From contig JALNVE010000088.1 of assembly GCA_023227695.1 (NCBI GenBank), positions 1 to 10,582 on the forward strand: DNA of 10,582 bases. Direction: 5' to 3'. Origin of the DNA: Paludibacteraceae bacterium (lineage in GTDB: Bacteria > Bacteroidota > Bacteroidia > Bacteroidales > Paludibacteraceae). Made by a program: the position numbers and the translations under genes. Below the pieces are notes generated by a model that made no database searches, was not told the origin of the DNA, and saw nothing but the letters and a program-made list of their open reading frames with translations. Below, in pieces: positions 1 through 5,901 of the stretch (positions within the stretch are counted from its first letter, which is position 1; the number at the start of each line of letters is the position of its first letter).

Positions 1-2
1 AT

Positions 3-617
3 CCATATATATCAAAATCCATCTCTGAGTTTTGGCGTAGATGGCACATCTCTTTGTCTACATGGTTTAAGGAGTATCTTTATATTACGCTGGGTGGAAA
101 CAGAAAAGGCAAGAATCGTACCTATATGAATCTTGGCATTGTGTTTCTGTTGACTGGTTTTTGGCATGGAGCTAATTGGACTTTTATCATTTGGGGACTT
201 TGGCACGGTTTCTTCATCATCATTGAAAAAATGACGGGTTGGCATAAAGAGTCGTCTGCACAATGGCTCAATGCGATCAAGCATATTTATTGCATCTTTG
301 TCTTTGTGATTGGTTGGGTTTTGTTCCGCTCCGATAATTGGGATTATGCTTGGGTGTATTTGAAAAATATGTTTGGTCTTGTACCAAGTCATTTTGAGGT
401 ATATCAGTTTGGTTACTATATGAATAACTTCAATCTGATTGTGCTAATTGTTGCCATTCTGCTCTCAACGCCAGTTCTTTCGAAAATGGTGTATGTGACA
501 AAAGAGAAAAAAGTCGTGCTAGGTTGCGTCAATGCTCTTTTATTGCTGTTGTTCTTGGTTTCTGTGTCGTTTTTGGCATCGTCCACCTACAATCCGTTTA
601 TTTATTTCAGATTTTAA
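3..617 (+). CDS. MBOAT-family O-acyltransferase, C-terminal part (5' end outside window)
   Basis: The frame is open to the left edge, so this is the last 204 residues of a protein that in this family is usually about 450-500 residues. It reads FWRRWHISLSTW near the window start (His codon 45-47) and later GFWHGANWTF (His codon 165-167); these match the two conserved histidines of the AlgI/DltB branch of membrane-bound O-acyltransferases, the second being the catalytic one. Several hydrophobic membrane segments follow, and the protein ends in NPFIYFRF, typical of the family. The known role is transfer of acetyl (or another acyl) groups across the inner membrane to an extracytoplasmic glycan. 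The next gene, 10 bp downstream, is an AlgX/AlgJ-like partner, which supports surface-polysaccharide O-acetylation; the actual glycan is not shown. A TTG at 54 could be mistaken for a start but lies inside the conserved motif. Confidence 0.93.
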   Translation, partial: PYISKSISEFWRRWHISLSTWFKEYLYITLGGNRKGKNRTYMNLGIVFLLTGFWHGANWTFIIWGLWHGFFIIIEKMTGWHKESSAQWLNAIKHIYCIFVFVIGWVLFRSDNWDYAWVYLKNMFGLVPSHFEVYQFGYYMNNFNLIVLIVAILLSTPVLSKMVYVTKEKKVVLGCVNALLLLLFLVSVSFLASSTYNPFIYFRF

Positions 618-627
618 ATTTCGCTGA

Positions 628-1923
628 ATGAAAAAGGCAATCATATATAAAATTGTAGTTCTCTTTAGCTTAGCTGCCGCTTGGTTTATCAATAACCGCT
701 TGGTGGATGGGCAGACAAGGGGAGTATGGTTGTTTGTTGTTGCTTTCATTCTTATTCTAATAGGTTGTTTTTTGCTTGTCAAAGCTGTTTTGTTTCTTCG
801 TTCAAAGATTGGAATGTTGAATGCTTTGTTTGTGGCAATCTTTTTCTCATCGCTTCTTATTCCTGTGATGCAAATCAGCAAAGAGAAAATGTCTGAAAAG
901 GAAAACCGAATGTTGGCAAAATATCCTCAGGTACGGACTTCCGATGATTTTTATACTTATGGCAATAACTTCGATTTGTGGTTTAATGATCATTTTTTGG
1001 GAAGAGATCAGCTTCTATCCATGCATGATGATGTCTTGAATTTTGTAAGGGGAGAAGAAAATCAGTCTGATTTCTTTACAAGGGCATTGATTGGTAAAGA
1101 TGGTTGGCTCTTTTACAAAGGAAACAATTTGATGGAGAGTTATGCCAACACGCTTGCTGTAGAGGAGAATGACATGAGTGCCGTGTTGACTTATCTTCAG
1201 AAAGTGGACAATTGGTGTAAGGCAAATGGAATGAAGTTTTATTTTGTTGTTTGTCCGGATAAAAATAGGGTTTATGGCGAATATCTCTCTTTCGTCAATA
1301 AGGTGAATCCCGACAGCATGAGCCGTATAAATCAGATTTTAAGGGCAATGAAGGAGAAAACTTCGGTTAAATCTCTGTATCTGTTGAATCGTCTTTTGCA
1401 GGAGAAAAATAATGGATTGCTTTATTATAAAAATGATACGCATTGGTCGTTGCTTGGTAGTTATTATGGTTCTCTTGCTTTGATGGAAATGATGGCTAAC
1501 GATATGAATTTCAAACCGGTTGAATGTGACTCGTTCGAGACTTACATCAATGCTAATGGCGATCTTTCTTCTATGATTTTGAATGCGAAGGAGGATTCTG
1601 TGACAAAATATAAAATGCCAATTTTTAAAGAACCCATGGGAGTGAAGGTTGAAACGGGACTTTGTCGACGGTTGGATAACCCATCCCGTCAAGGAAAGGT
1701 CTTCCTTGTGGGAGATTCCTATTCTTACAAAATGATCGATGTTTTGTCCTATTCTTTCTCTTTGGTTGAGAGAAAGACGGAGCGTGACGATGAGTTTGTT
1801 TGGCAGTTGACCCAAGAAGATTTGGACTTTATCAAGTCGCAGAAAGTGGATGCTCTCGTTATGGAGATAGTAGAGAGAAACATCGATAAAATGTACACCT
1901 GCAAATTTCCAATAGTGAAATAG
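628..1923 (+). CDS. AlgX/AlgJ-like SGNH-fold O-acetyltransferase, membrane anchored
   Basis: This 431-residue protein looks like the periplasmic acetyl-transfer partner of the upstream MBOAT. Three hydrophobic segments (about residues 5-22, 32-52 and 63-82) anchor it. Then come the family landmarks: EKENRML (90-96), CPDKNRVYGEYL (209-220, matching the usual PDK...YPEYLP), NDTHWS (269-274) and VGDSYS (361-366), and a closing EIVERNI (413-419). By comparison with AlgX, D270, H272 and S364 form the probable catalytic Asp-His-Ser set of a SGNH hydrolase-like acetyltransferase. Known relatives (AlgJ, AlgX) move acetyl groups onto alginate or other exopolysaccharides. The start ATG at 628 has no Shine-Dalgarno sequence, which is normal for Bacteroidota; the 10-bp gap implies co-transcription with the MBOAT. 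The three-helix N-terminus is longer than the single anchor or signal peptide of classical AlgJ/AlgX. The gene ends with TAG. The glycan substrate is unknown. Confidence 0.88.
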   Translation: MKKAIIYKIVVLFSLAAAWFINNRLVDGQTRGVWLFVVAFILILIGCFLLVKAVLFLRSKIGMLNALFVAIFFSSLLIPVMQISKEKMSEKENRMLAKYPQVRTSDDFYTYGNNFDLWFNDHFLGRDQLLSMHDDVLNFVRGEENQSDFFTRALIGKDGWLFYKGNNLMESYANTLAVEENDMSAVLTYLQKVDNWCKANGMKFYFVVCPDKNRVYGEYLSFVNKVNPDSMSRINQILRAMKEKTSVKSLYLLNRLLQEKNNGLLYYKNDTHWSLLGSYYGSLALMEMMANDMNFKPVECDSFETYINANGDLSSMILNAKEDSVTKYKMPIFKEPMGVKVETGLCRRLDNPSRQGKVFLVGDSYSYKMIDVLSYSFSLVERKTERDDEFVWQLTQEDLDFIKSQKVDALVMEIVERNIDKMYTCKFPIVK

Positions 1924-1968
1924 CATCTTCTTTAAAACGTTCTCATTCTCAAATTAATCTCCTTTCTC

Positions 1969-1996
1969 TTGTTTGCTTTTTGACGATATATCTTTA
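1969..1996 (+). promoter_or_regulatory. possible Bacteroidetes-type promoter for the propeller gene
   Basis: TATCTTTA at 1989-1996 matches seven of eight positions of the -7 consensus TAnnTTTG, with TTG at 1969-1971 as a weak -33 element. The 17-bp gap is shorter than the usual 19-21. It would give a leader of about 35 bases before the ATG at 2038. No terminator hairpin is visible between 1924 and this site. Confidence 0.3.
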
Positions 1997-2037
1997 TTTT
2001 TGAGTCAACGATAATTTAAAATTTATTTAAAGTAAAT

Positions 2038-3369
2038 ATGAATGTTTTGTTAGAACCTAAAAGCGTGGAAGACCGTGCTGTACGTAGTCTTCTTGAACTT
2101 TATGATTTGCAGAGCGGAACACGCACCGTGCTGCAGAAATTCGATTACCTTATTGAGGCACCCAATTGGGAACCAAGCGGAGAATCGATGGTCTATAATA
2201 GCCGTGGCTCCCTTTTCCGTCTTAATCTGAATACGCTTGTTTCTGAGCGTATCAATGCTGAGTTTTGTACGCATTGTAACAACGACCATGTGCTTTCGTC
2301 AGATGGCCAGTATGTGGCTGTGAGTCATCATACACGAGAGGATGGCGAATCGTGCATCTATACGTTGCCTATCACGGGAGGAACGCCGACGCTTATTACG
2401 CCGATAGCTCCAAGCTACTTGCATGGTTGGTCGCCCGATGGCTCCTTGTTGGCTTATTGTGCCGAGCGTAACGGTCAGTATGATGTCTATACTATTCCTG
2501 CTAAGGGTGGCGTTGAGAAACAGTTGACCAATACTCCCGGTTTGGATGACGGACCAGAGTTTTCGCCTTGCGGAAACTATATCTGGTTTAATTCCGTTCG
2601 TAGCGGTTTGATGCAAATTTGGCGCATGAAGGTGGATGGCTCTGAACAGAGGCAGATGACAGACGATGGCAAAAACGATTGGTTTGCGCATCTTTCGCCC
2701 GATGGTACAAAAGTCATTTTCATCTCTTACAAAAAGGGTGATGTGGCTCCTGGTAACCATCCTGCTGAAAATCCAGAATTGTCAATCGGCAGCCGTTACA
2801 ACGACGGTAAGTGCGATGCCGCTGGTCGTCTGTGGGTAGGTACCTACGCTGACGAGAAAAAACAGTGCGCTTTGTATCGTTTCACCAACGAGGGTGAGCC
2901 TCGTAAGATGTTGGATGGAGTTGTCAATTCTAACGGTATTTGCTGGTCGCCAGACGGAACCAAGATGTATTACATCGATACTCCAACGCTTACGGTTCAA
3001 GAGTTTGATTTCGACGAAAAAAATGGCGAAATCACAAACGGACATGTTATTATCCGTTTTCCTGAGGGGGTAGGCACGCCAGATGGTTCTACCATCGATG
3101 AGGAGGGTATGCTTTGGATTGCCCATTGGGGAGGAGCGTGCGTGTCACGTTGGAATCCGCAGACGGGTGAGATGATTGGTAAGGTGAATGTCCCAACTCG
3201 TGATATTACTTCTGTTGCATTCGGAGGCGATGATTTAGGTACCCTTTTCATCACAACCGTTTCGGCTTGGGTTCCTGATTCTGTAAAGGCTCGTTATCCT
3301 GATAGTGGGAGCCTCTTTGCCATCAAACCAGGTGTAAAAGGTTTGCCAAGCAAAGTCTTTGCTTATTAA
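2038..3369 (+). CDS. TolB-like PD40 propeller fused to a truncated SMP-30/gluconolactonase domain
   Basis: The 443-residue protein has no signal peptide and should be cytoplasmic. Residues about 1-242 are a TolB/PD40 (WD40-like) propeller: repeated blades include GWSPDGSLLAY (130-140), EFSPCGNYIWF (174-184) and HLSPDGTKVIF (218-228), and the stretch ends in KGDVAPGNHP (233-242), normally followed by further blades in stand-alone relatives. From about residue 243 it becomes SMP-30/gluconolactonase-like: SRYNDGKCD (252-260), NSNGICWSPDG (297-307), TPDGSTIDEEGMLW (347-360). By comparison with regucalcin/SMP-30, R253 and N255 (substrate) and metal ligands N299 and D349 are kept, but the first blades, with the N-terminal metal-ligand Glu, are absent. 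It may therefore be a hybrid propeller without lactonase activity, or the product of an in-frame deletion fusing two neighbouring genes. No partner enzyme is adjacent. The domain calls are firm; function is open. Confidence 0.85.
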   Translation: MNVLLEPKSVEDRAVRSLLELYDLQSGTRTVLQKFDYLIEAPNWEPSGESMVYNSRGSLFRLNLNTLVSERINAEFCTHCNNDHVLSSDGQYVAVSHHTREDGESCIYTLPITGGTPTLITPIAPSYLHGWSPDGSLLAYCAERNGQYDVYTIPAKGGVEKQLTNTPGLDDGPEFSPCGNYIWFNSVRSGLMQIWRMKVDGSEQRQMTDDGKNDWFAHLSPDGTKVIFISYKKGDVAPGNHPAENPELSIGSRYNDGKCDAAGRLWVGTYADEKKQCALYRFTNEGEPRKMLDGVVNSNGICWSPDGTKMYYIDTPTLTVQEFDFDEKNGEITNGHVIIRFPEGVGTPDGSTIDEEGMLWIAHWGGACVSRWNPQTGEMIGKVNVPTRDITSVAFGGDDLGTLFITTVSAWVPDSVKARYPDSGSLFAIKPGVKGLPSKVFAY

Positions 3370-3384
3370 TGGATAGTTTTAGTT

Positions 3385-3453
3385 CAATTATAGTGGGTAT
3401 GGAAAATCGTTTGATATCCAGATAGGCGATCTTTTTCATGCCAACTATAATTG
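3385..3453. repeat. long imperfect fold-back (22-bp stem)
   Basis: Positions 3385-3406 and 3432-3453 are inverted copies: of 22 positions, 19 are Watson-Crick pairs, two are G-U wobbles and one is a G-A mismatch. The loop is 25 bases (3407-3431) and can pair further (TCG 3407-3409 with CGA 3427-3429). No T tract follows on either strand, so a standard intrinsic terminator is not supported. It lies between two convergent genes, 15 bases after the propeller stop. It could be a convergent transcription barrier, a 3'-end RNA stabiliser or a small inverted-repeat element. A short GC hairpin (GGACG-GAA-CGTCC, 3542-3554) lies nearer the GNAT stop. No convincing gene is seen in 3370-3563. Confidence 0.5.
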
Positions 3454-3563
3454 TACTATGCTTGATGATATGAAGATCCGTATCGGTAAACATCCATATA
3501 TCTCGGACATATATGAAATTCATTTCGGGTGGTCTCCCTGTGGACGGAACGTCCGCTCATAAA

Positions 3564-4067
3564 TTAGTGCAAATTCATGTCCGTTAAAATTAGCTCGTAA
3601 TCAACCACATCAATCCATTTTCCAAATTTCTTTCCGACCTCACGAAAGTGCGAAACCTGTTTGAAGCCTAATGCCTCGTGCAGCTTGCAACTTGCTTCGT
3701 TTCCTCCCGCAATGCAGGCAATCAGAGCATGAATGTTTTGCTTTCTGCACTCTTCAATCAATGTTTTCATAAGGGCTGTTCCTATGCCTTGGTGCTGATA
3801 ATTGGGATGAAGATAGATGGTTGTTTCGTATGTCTTCGAATAGGCAGCTCTCTCTTTCCATGGATGGGCATAGCAATAGCCAACCAAGATACCATCAATC
3901 TCATAGATGAGATACGGTCCTTGGACTGAAAGCTTATGAATGCGTTGCTCCATTGTCTCGTCCGTCAACTTCTCCGTCTCAAAAGTGATGGTGGTGTTGA
4001 TGATGTAGTCGTTGTAGATGGCGTTGATGGCCTTGGCATCTGTCTCTTTAACCTTTCTGATCGTCAT
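3564..4067 (-). CDS. GNAT N-acetyltransferase, phosphinothricin acetyltransferase-like
   Basis: The 167-residue protein covers a full GNAT domain of the Pat/Bar type. The N-terminus has MTIRKVKETD and the TFETEKLT stretch (28-35) characteristic of this branch. Motif A is HPNYQHQGIGTALM (87-100), with the acetyl-CoA pyrophosphate loop Q91/Q93-G94-I95-G96. N123 and LHEALGF (129-135) form motif B, followed by VGKKFGKWIDVVDYEL (144-159), also typical of phosphinothricin acetyltransferases. The known reaction is acetyl-CoA-dependent N-acetylation of a small amine; related housekeeping members act on amino-acid analogues such as methionine sulfoximine, so true phosphinothricin resistance should not be assumed. 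The gene is transcribed away from the metallo-hydrolase gene across a 194-bp divergent intergenic region. The start at 4067 gives a complete domain. Confidence 0.9.
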   Translation of the reverse strand: MTIRKVKETDAKAINAIYNDYIINTTITFETEKLTDETMEQRIHKLSVQGPYLIYEIDGILVGYCYAHPWKERAAYSKTYETTIYLHPNYQHQGIGTALMKTLIEECRKQNIHALIACIAGGNEASCKLHEALGFKQVSHFREVGKKFGKWIDVVDYELILTDMNLH

Positions 4068-4096
4068 TTGAGTAAAGCTTTGCGTTGTTGATCATT

Positions 4097-4104
4097 CAAA
4101 ATTA
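4097..4104 (-). promoter_or_regulatory. possible -7 box for the GNAT gene
   Basis: Read on the minus strand this is TAATTTTG, an exact fit to TAnnTTTG, about 30 bases before the start codon at 4067. No clear TTTG is present at the -33 spacing; that zone falls inside the small dyad at 4119-4139. Confidence 0.35.
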
Positions 4105-4118
4105 CGTTTTATTTGTCG

Positions 4119-4139
4119 TAAGATTTCTAAATAATCTTA
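4119..4139. promoter_or_regulatory. small dyad, possible operator
   Basis: TAAGATT (4119-4125) and AATCTTA (4133-4139) are perfect 7-bp inverted repeats with a 7-base spacer. They sit where the -33 element of the leftward promoter would be and about 30 bases upstream of the rightward promoter. AT-rich dyads of this length can arise by chance, and no regulator gene is adjacent. Confidence 0.2.
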
Positions 4140-4168
4140 AGTTTCAGTGAATATTTCAAAAATGGAGA

Positions 4169-4197
4169 TTTGACTTCCTGTTGGTTGTTTATCTTTG
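4169..4197 (+). promoter_or_regulatory. Bacteroidetes-type promoter for the metallo-hydrolase gene
   Basis: TATCTTTG at 4190-4197 is an exact -7 match and TTTG at 4169-4172 is a -33 match, 17 bp apart (slightly short of the usual 19-21). Transcription would start near 4203, leaving a leader of about 58 bases that contains a nine-codon open frame. Confidence 0.55.
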
Positions 4198-4238
4198 TTA
4201 GAAAGAGATTTTTCTCGTCTATAAACAATCAGACGGAG

Positions 4239-4265
4239 ATGAAAACAGAACTGATTTTTTTATGA
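4239..4265 (+). other. possible leader mini-ORF overlapping the next start
   Basis: ATG at 4239 is preceded directly by ACGGAG and opens an eight-residue frame (MKTELIFL) whose TGA overlaps the next gene's ATG as ATGA (4262-4265). This would permit translational coupling. There is no evidence that it is translated, and start codons followed by A produce such overlaps easily. Confidence 0.2.
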
Positions 4266-5329
4266 AAATACTGAAGAATATAATGATTTGGATAGTAGCA
4301 ATCATTGGCGTGTTGGCCGTTACAACAGTCATTGTGATTAATCAGCCTCAGTTTGGACGAAATCCGAGAGGTGCACGCTTGGAGCGTATCAAAAAGTCGC
4401 CACAATGGAGAGACGGTCAGTTCCGCAATGCACATAAGACAGAGCGAATTACGGGTGATCATAACTTTTTTTCTGCGATGTATAAGTTTTTCACAAACAA
4501 TACAGAATCTACTCCTAAAGAGCCGATGCTAGCTGTGAAAAGAGACTTGAAGAATTTAGATCCGAATAGAAATGTTGTGGTATGGTTCGGCCACTCATCA
4601 TATCTGTTGCAGGTGGGGGGTAAGCGTATCTTGGTTGATCCTGTCTTTTATACGGGAGCACCATTCAGCTTTGCGATCAAACCATTTCCTGGTACGGATA
4701 TTTATAAACCTTCAGACATGCCTGAGATTGATTATTTGGTCATAACGCATAACCATTACGACCATTTGAATTATAAGACGGTAAAGGAGTTGTTGCCGAA
4801 GGTGAAGCACGTTGTCTGCACGCTTGGAGTAGGTGAGGATATGGAGTATTGGGGCTATCAACCAGAAAAAATAACGGAGTTGGATTGGTGGGAGAAACAG
4901 TCGTTTGACGACGGTCTGACCTTTACAAGTACGCCGACCCGCCATTTTTCCGGACGAAGCCTTTCCGATTCGGGCAAAATGCTTTGGGGTGCTTTCGTCT
5001 TGCAGCACGATTCAACCAACATTTATATCGGTGGCGATTCTGGCTATGACGACCATTATAAGACAGTTGGCGAACGGTTCGGTCATATAGATTTAGCCTT
5101 TGTCGAAAACGGTCAGTACAACCTTGATTGGCGCTATATCCACACTTTGCCGGAGTTTATGGTGCAGAAGTGCCAAGAACTGAATGCCAAACATGTAATC
5201 AGCGTTCATCATGGCAAGTTTGCCCTTGCCAACCACACTTGGGACGAACCTTACCGAAACATCAACTCCATGCGTAAACATGGTATCAATATGTTGGATG
5301 TGATGATGGGTGAGATTGTGGAGTATTAA
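4262..5329 (+). CDS. Membrane-anchored MBL-fold metallo-hydrolase, NAPE-PLD-like
   Basis: The 355-residue protein starts with a signal anchor (hydrophobic residues about 8-27 after Lys2 and Lys5; no lipobox), so the catalytic domain is probably outside the inner membrane. The metallo-beta-lactamase core is complete: WFGHSSYLLQVGGKRILVDP (108-127), the zinc motif THNHYDHLN (162-170, H163/H165/D167/H168), PTRHFSGRS (225-233, H228), GGDSGYDDHY (257-266, D259) and VHHGKF (315-320, H316). The RHFSGR and GDSGY blocks point to the NAPE-phospholipase D/RomA/UlaG-like branch rather than to beta-lactamases or glyoxalases. Eukaryotic NAPE-PLD releases N-acylethanolamines from N-acyl phosphatidylethanolamine; bacterial relatives include lactonases, so the substrate is unassigned. 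It is a single gene between a good promoter and a strong terminator, divergent from a GNAT. Confidence 0.9.
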   Translation: MKILKNIMIWIVAIIGVLAVTTVIVINQPQFGRNPRGARLERIKKSPQWRDGQFRNAHKTERITGDHNFFSAMYKFFTNNTESTPKEPMLAVKRDLKNLDPNRNVVVWFGHSSYLLQVGGKRILVDPVFYTGAPFSFAIKPFPGTDIYKPSDMPEIDYLVITHNHYDHLNYKTVKELLPKVKHVVCTLGVGEDMEYWGYQPEKITELDWWEKQSFDDGLTFTSTPTRHFSGRSLSDSGKMLWGAFVLQHDSTNIYIGGDSGYDDHYKTVGERFGHIDLAFVENGQYNLDWRYIHTLPEFMVQKCQELNAKHVISVHHGKFALANHTWDEPYRNINSMRKHGINMLDVMMGEIVEY

Positions 5330-5367
5330 TAAGTGTTTGATAATAAGACGCAAAACAATACAATTTT

Positions 5368-5421
5368 GAGCTAACGCAACAGCGGTTACAGCAACCACTG
5401 TTGCGTTAGCTCGTTTTATTT
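5368..5421 (+). terminator. strong intrinsic terminator
   Basis: GAGCTAACGCAACAG (5368-5382) pairs perfectly with CTGTTGCGTTAGCTC (5398-5412); after one mismatch, GGTT (5384-5387) pairs with AACC (5393-5396). The T-rich tract GTTTTATTT follows at once. It ends the metallo-hydrolase transcript. Its right arm is repeated in the terminator at 6417-6459. Confidence 0.9.
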
Positions 5422-5495
5422 GAGTTCTTAACTGCATTAAAGTATATTATTTTCTACTATTCTTGCTTTTTATCCGTAAAATTGTTAATTTGTAT

Positions 5496-5520
5496 ATAAG
5501 TTTTATTGTTTTATACTTAT
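5496..5520. promoter_or_regulatory. possible XRE autoregulation operator
   Basis: ATAAGT (5496-5501) and ACTTAT (5515-5520) are inverted copies 13 bases apart, overlapping a weak -7-like TAAGTTTT (5497-5504) and the start codon of the regulator. HipB-type regulators bind such dyads at their own promoter, so autorepression is plausible, but the arms are short and AT-rich. Confidence 0.3.
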
Positions 5521-5722
5521 GGATATTGGAAAAACGATATCAGAGAGAAGACACCAATTGCGTATTACTCAGAATGATTTGGCTGAGATGGCAGAGGTGA
5601 GCATTGCTACGGTCAAGGATATTGAACGTGGTAAGGGAAATCCTTCAATCAGTACATTGGGGAAAATATGTACGGTATTGGAATTAGTAATGAAACTTGA
5701 ATTGAAGAAAGCTGAGATATAA
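5519..5722 (+). CDS. XRE-family helix-turn-helix regulator, HipB-like
   Basis: The 67-residue protein is essentially one HTH_3 domain: ISERRHQLRITQNDLAEMA (7-25) supplies the first helices, VSIATVKDIERGKGNPSIST (27-46) the recognition helix and the following turn, and a short basic tail ends the protein. This size and pattern match small HipB-type antitoxin regulators, which in Bacteroidota are usually followed by hipA with overlapping stop and start codons. Here the gene is followed by a decayed hipA beginning (5719-5835), so it is probably an orphaned antitoxin/regulator. A dyad overlaps its start codon. Its TAA stop is at the place where a TGA would be expected if an ATGA overlap with hipA once existed. 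Confidence 0.88.
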   Translation: MDIGKTISERRHQLRITQNDLAEMAEVSIATVKDIERGKGNPSISTLGKICTVLELVMKLELKKAEI

Positions 5723-5835
5723 AAGTATATCATAACGATATGTTGGCTGATATTCTCGAAGAGTGTTCGTCTCACGAGTATATGTTCTATTATGACAAAA
5801 TAATTACACTTACTTTACTAAAAACACATTTGTAA
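5719..5835 (+). pseudogene. hipA remnant (N-terminal fragment, start lost)
   Basis: In the frame overlapping the regulator's stop codon the sequence reads I-KVYHNDMLADILEE, then CSSHEYMFYYD, then KIITLTLLKTHL and a stop at 5833-5835. This resembles the start of HipA kinases (couple_HipA region: VY..d.laG.L.e...y.F.Yd...islTLPKt). The codon at the expected start is ATA (5719-5721); changing base 5721 to G would make it ATG and would also turn the regulator's TAA into TGA, recreating the classic ATGA overlap. The first ATG left in frame is 5740. The stretch between YYD and ITLTL is shorter than usual, the usual Pro of TLPK is Leu, and everything after the early stop, including the kinase domain, is missing. 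No toxin function remains. HipA assignment rests on my reading of about 38 residues. Confidence 0.6.
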
Positions 5836-5843
5836 TAGAACAT
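5782..5843. repeat. inverted repeat spanning the end of the hipA remnant
   Basis: ATGTTCTATTA (5782-5792) and TAATAGAACAT (5833-5843) are perfect 11-bp inverted copies; CAAA/TTTG (5796-5799 and 5829-5832) extends the stem past a 3-base bulge, leaving a loop of about 29 bases. The right arm begins exactly at the remnant's stop codon. It could be a weak terminator, or a scar of the event that truncated hipA. Confidence 0.45.
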
Positions 5844-5871
5844 CTGACCATACTGATTATATCTCAAATAT

Positions 5872-5901
5872 ATGGAATTGAATAAAAATTTAATCTTATG
5901 A
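5872..5901 (+). other. possible leader mini-ORF overlapping the next start
   Basis: A nine-residue frame (MELNKNLIL) ends in TGA overlapping the acetyltransferase ATG as ATGA (5898-5901). It is the same arrangement as at 4239-4265. No separate evidence for translation. Confidence 0.2.

Noticed and set aside
54..617. Treating the TTG at 54 as the start of a short MBOAT protein
   Set aside because: The conserved FWRRWHIS motif lies upstream in the same open frame, so the gene simply continues beyond the window.
1339..1926. 195-codon open frame on the minus strand
   Set aside because: It lies wholly opposite the AlgX/AlgJ-like gene, whose motifs are clear; its His/Ile-rich composition is what antisense of such a gene gives.
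3323..3523. 66-codon minus-strand frame and a 34-codon plus-strand frame (3458-3562) in the gap before the GNAT
   Set aside because: The first overlaps the end of the propeller gene and runs through the fold-back; neither resembles a known protein or has a promoter.
3564..4067. Calling this a herbicide (phosphinothricin) resistance gene
   Set aside because: Family resemblance only; most Pat-like GNATs act on other small amines.
5093..5437. 114-codon minus-strand frame
   Set aside because: Antisense of the metallo-hydrolase C-terminus running through its terminator.
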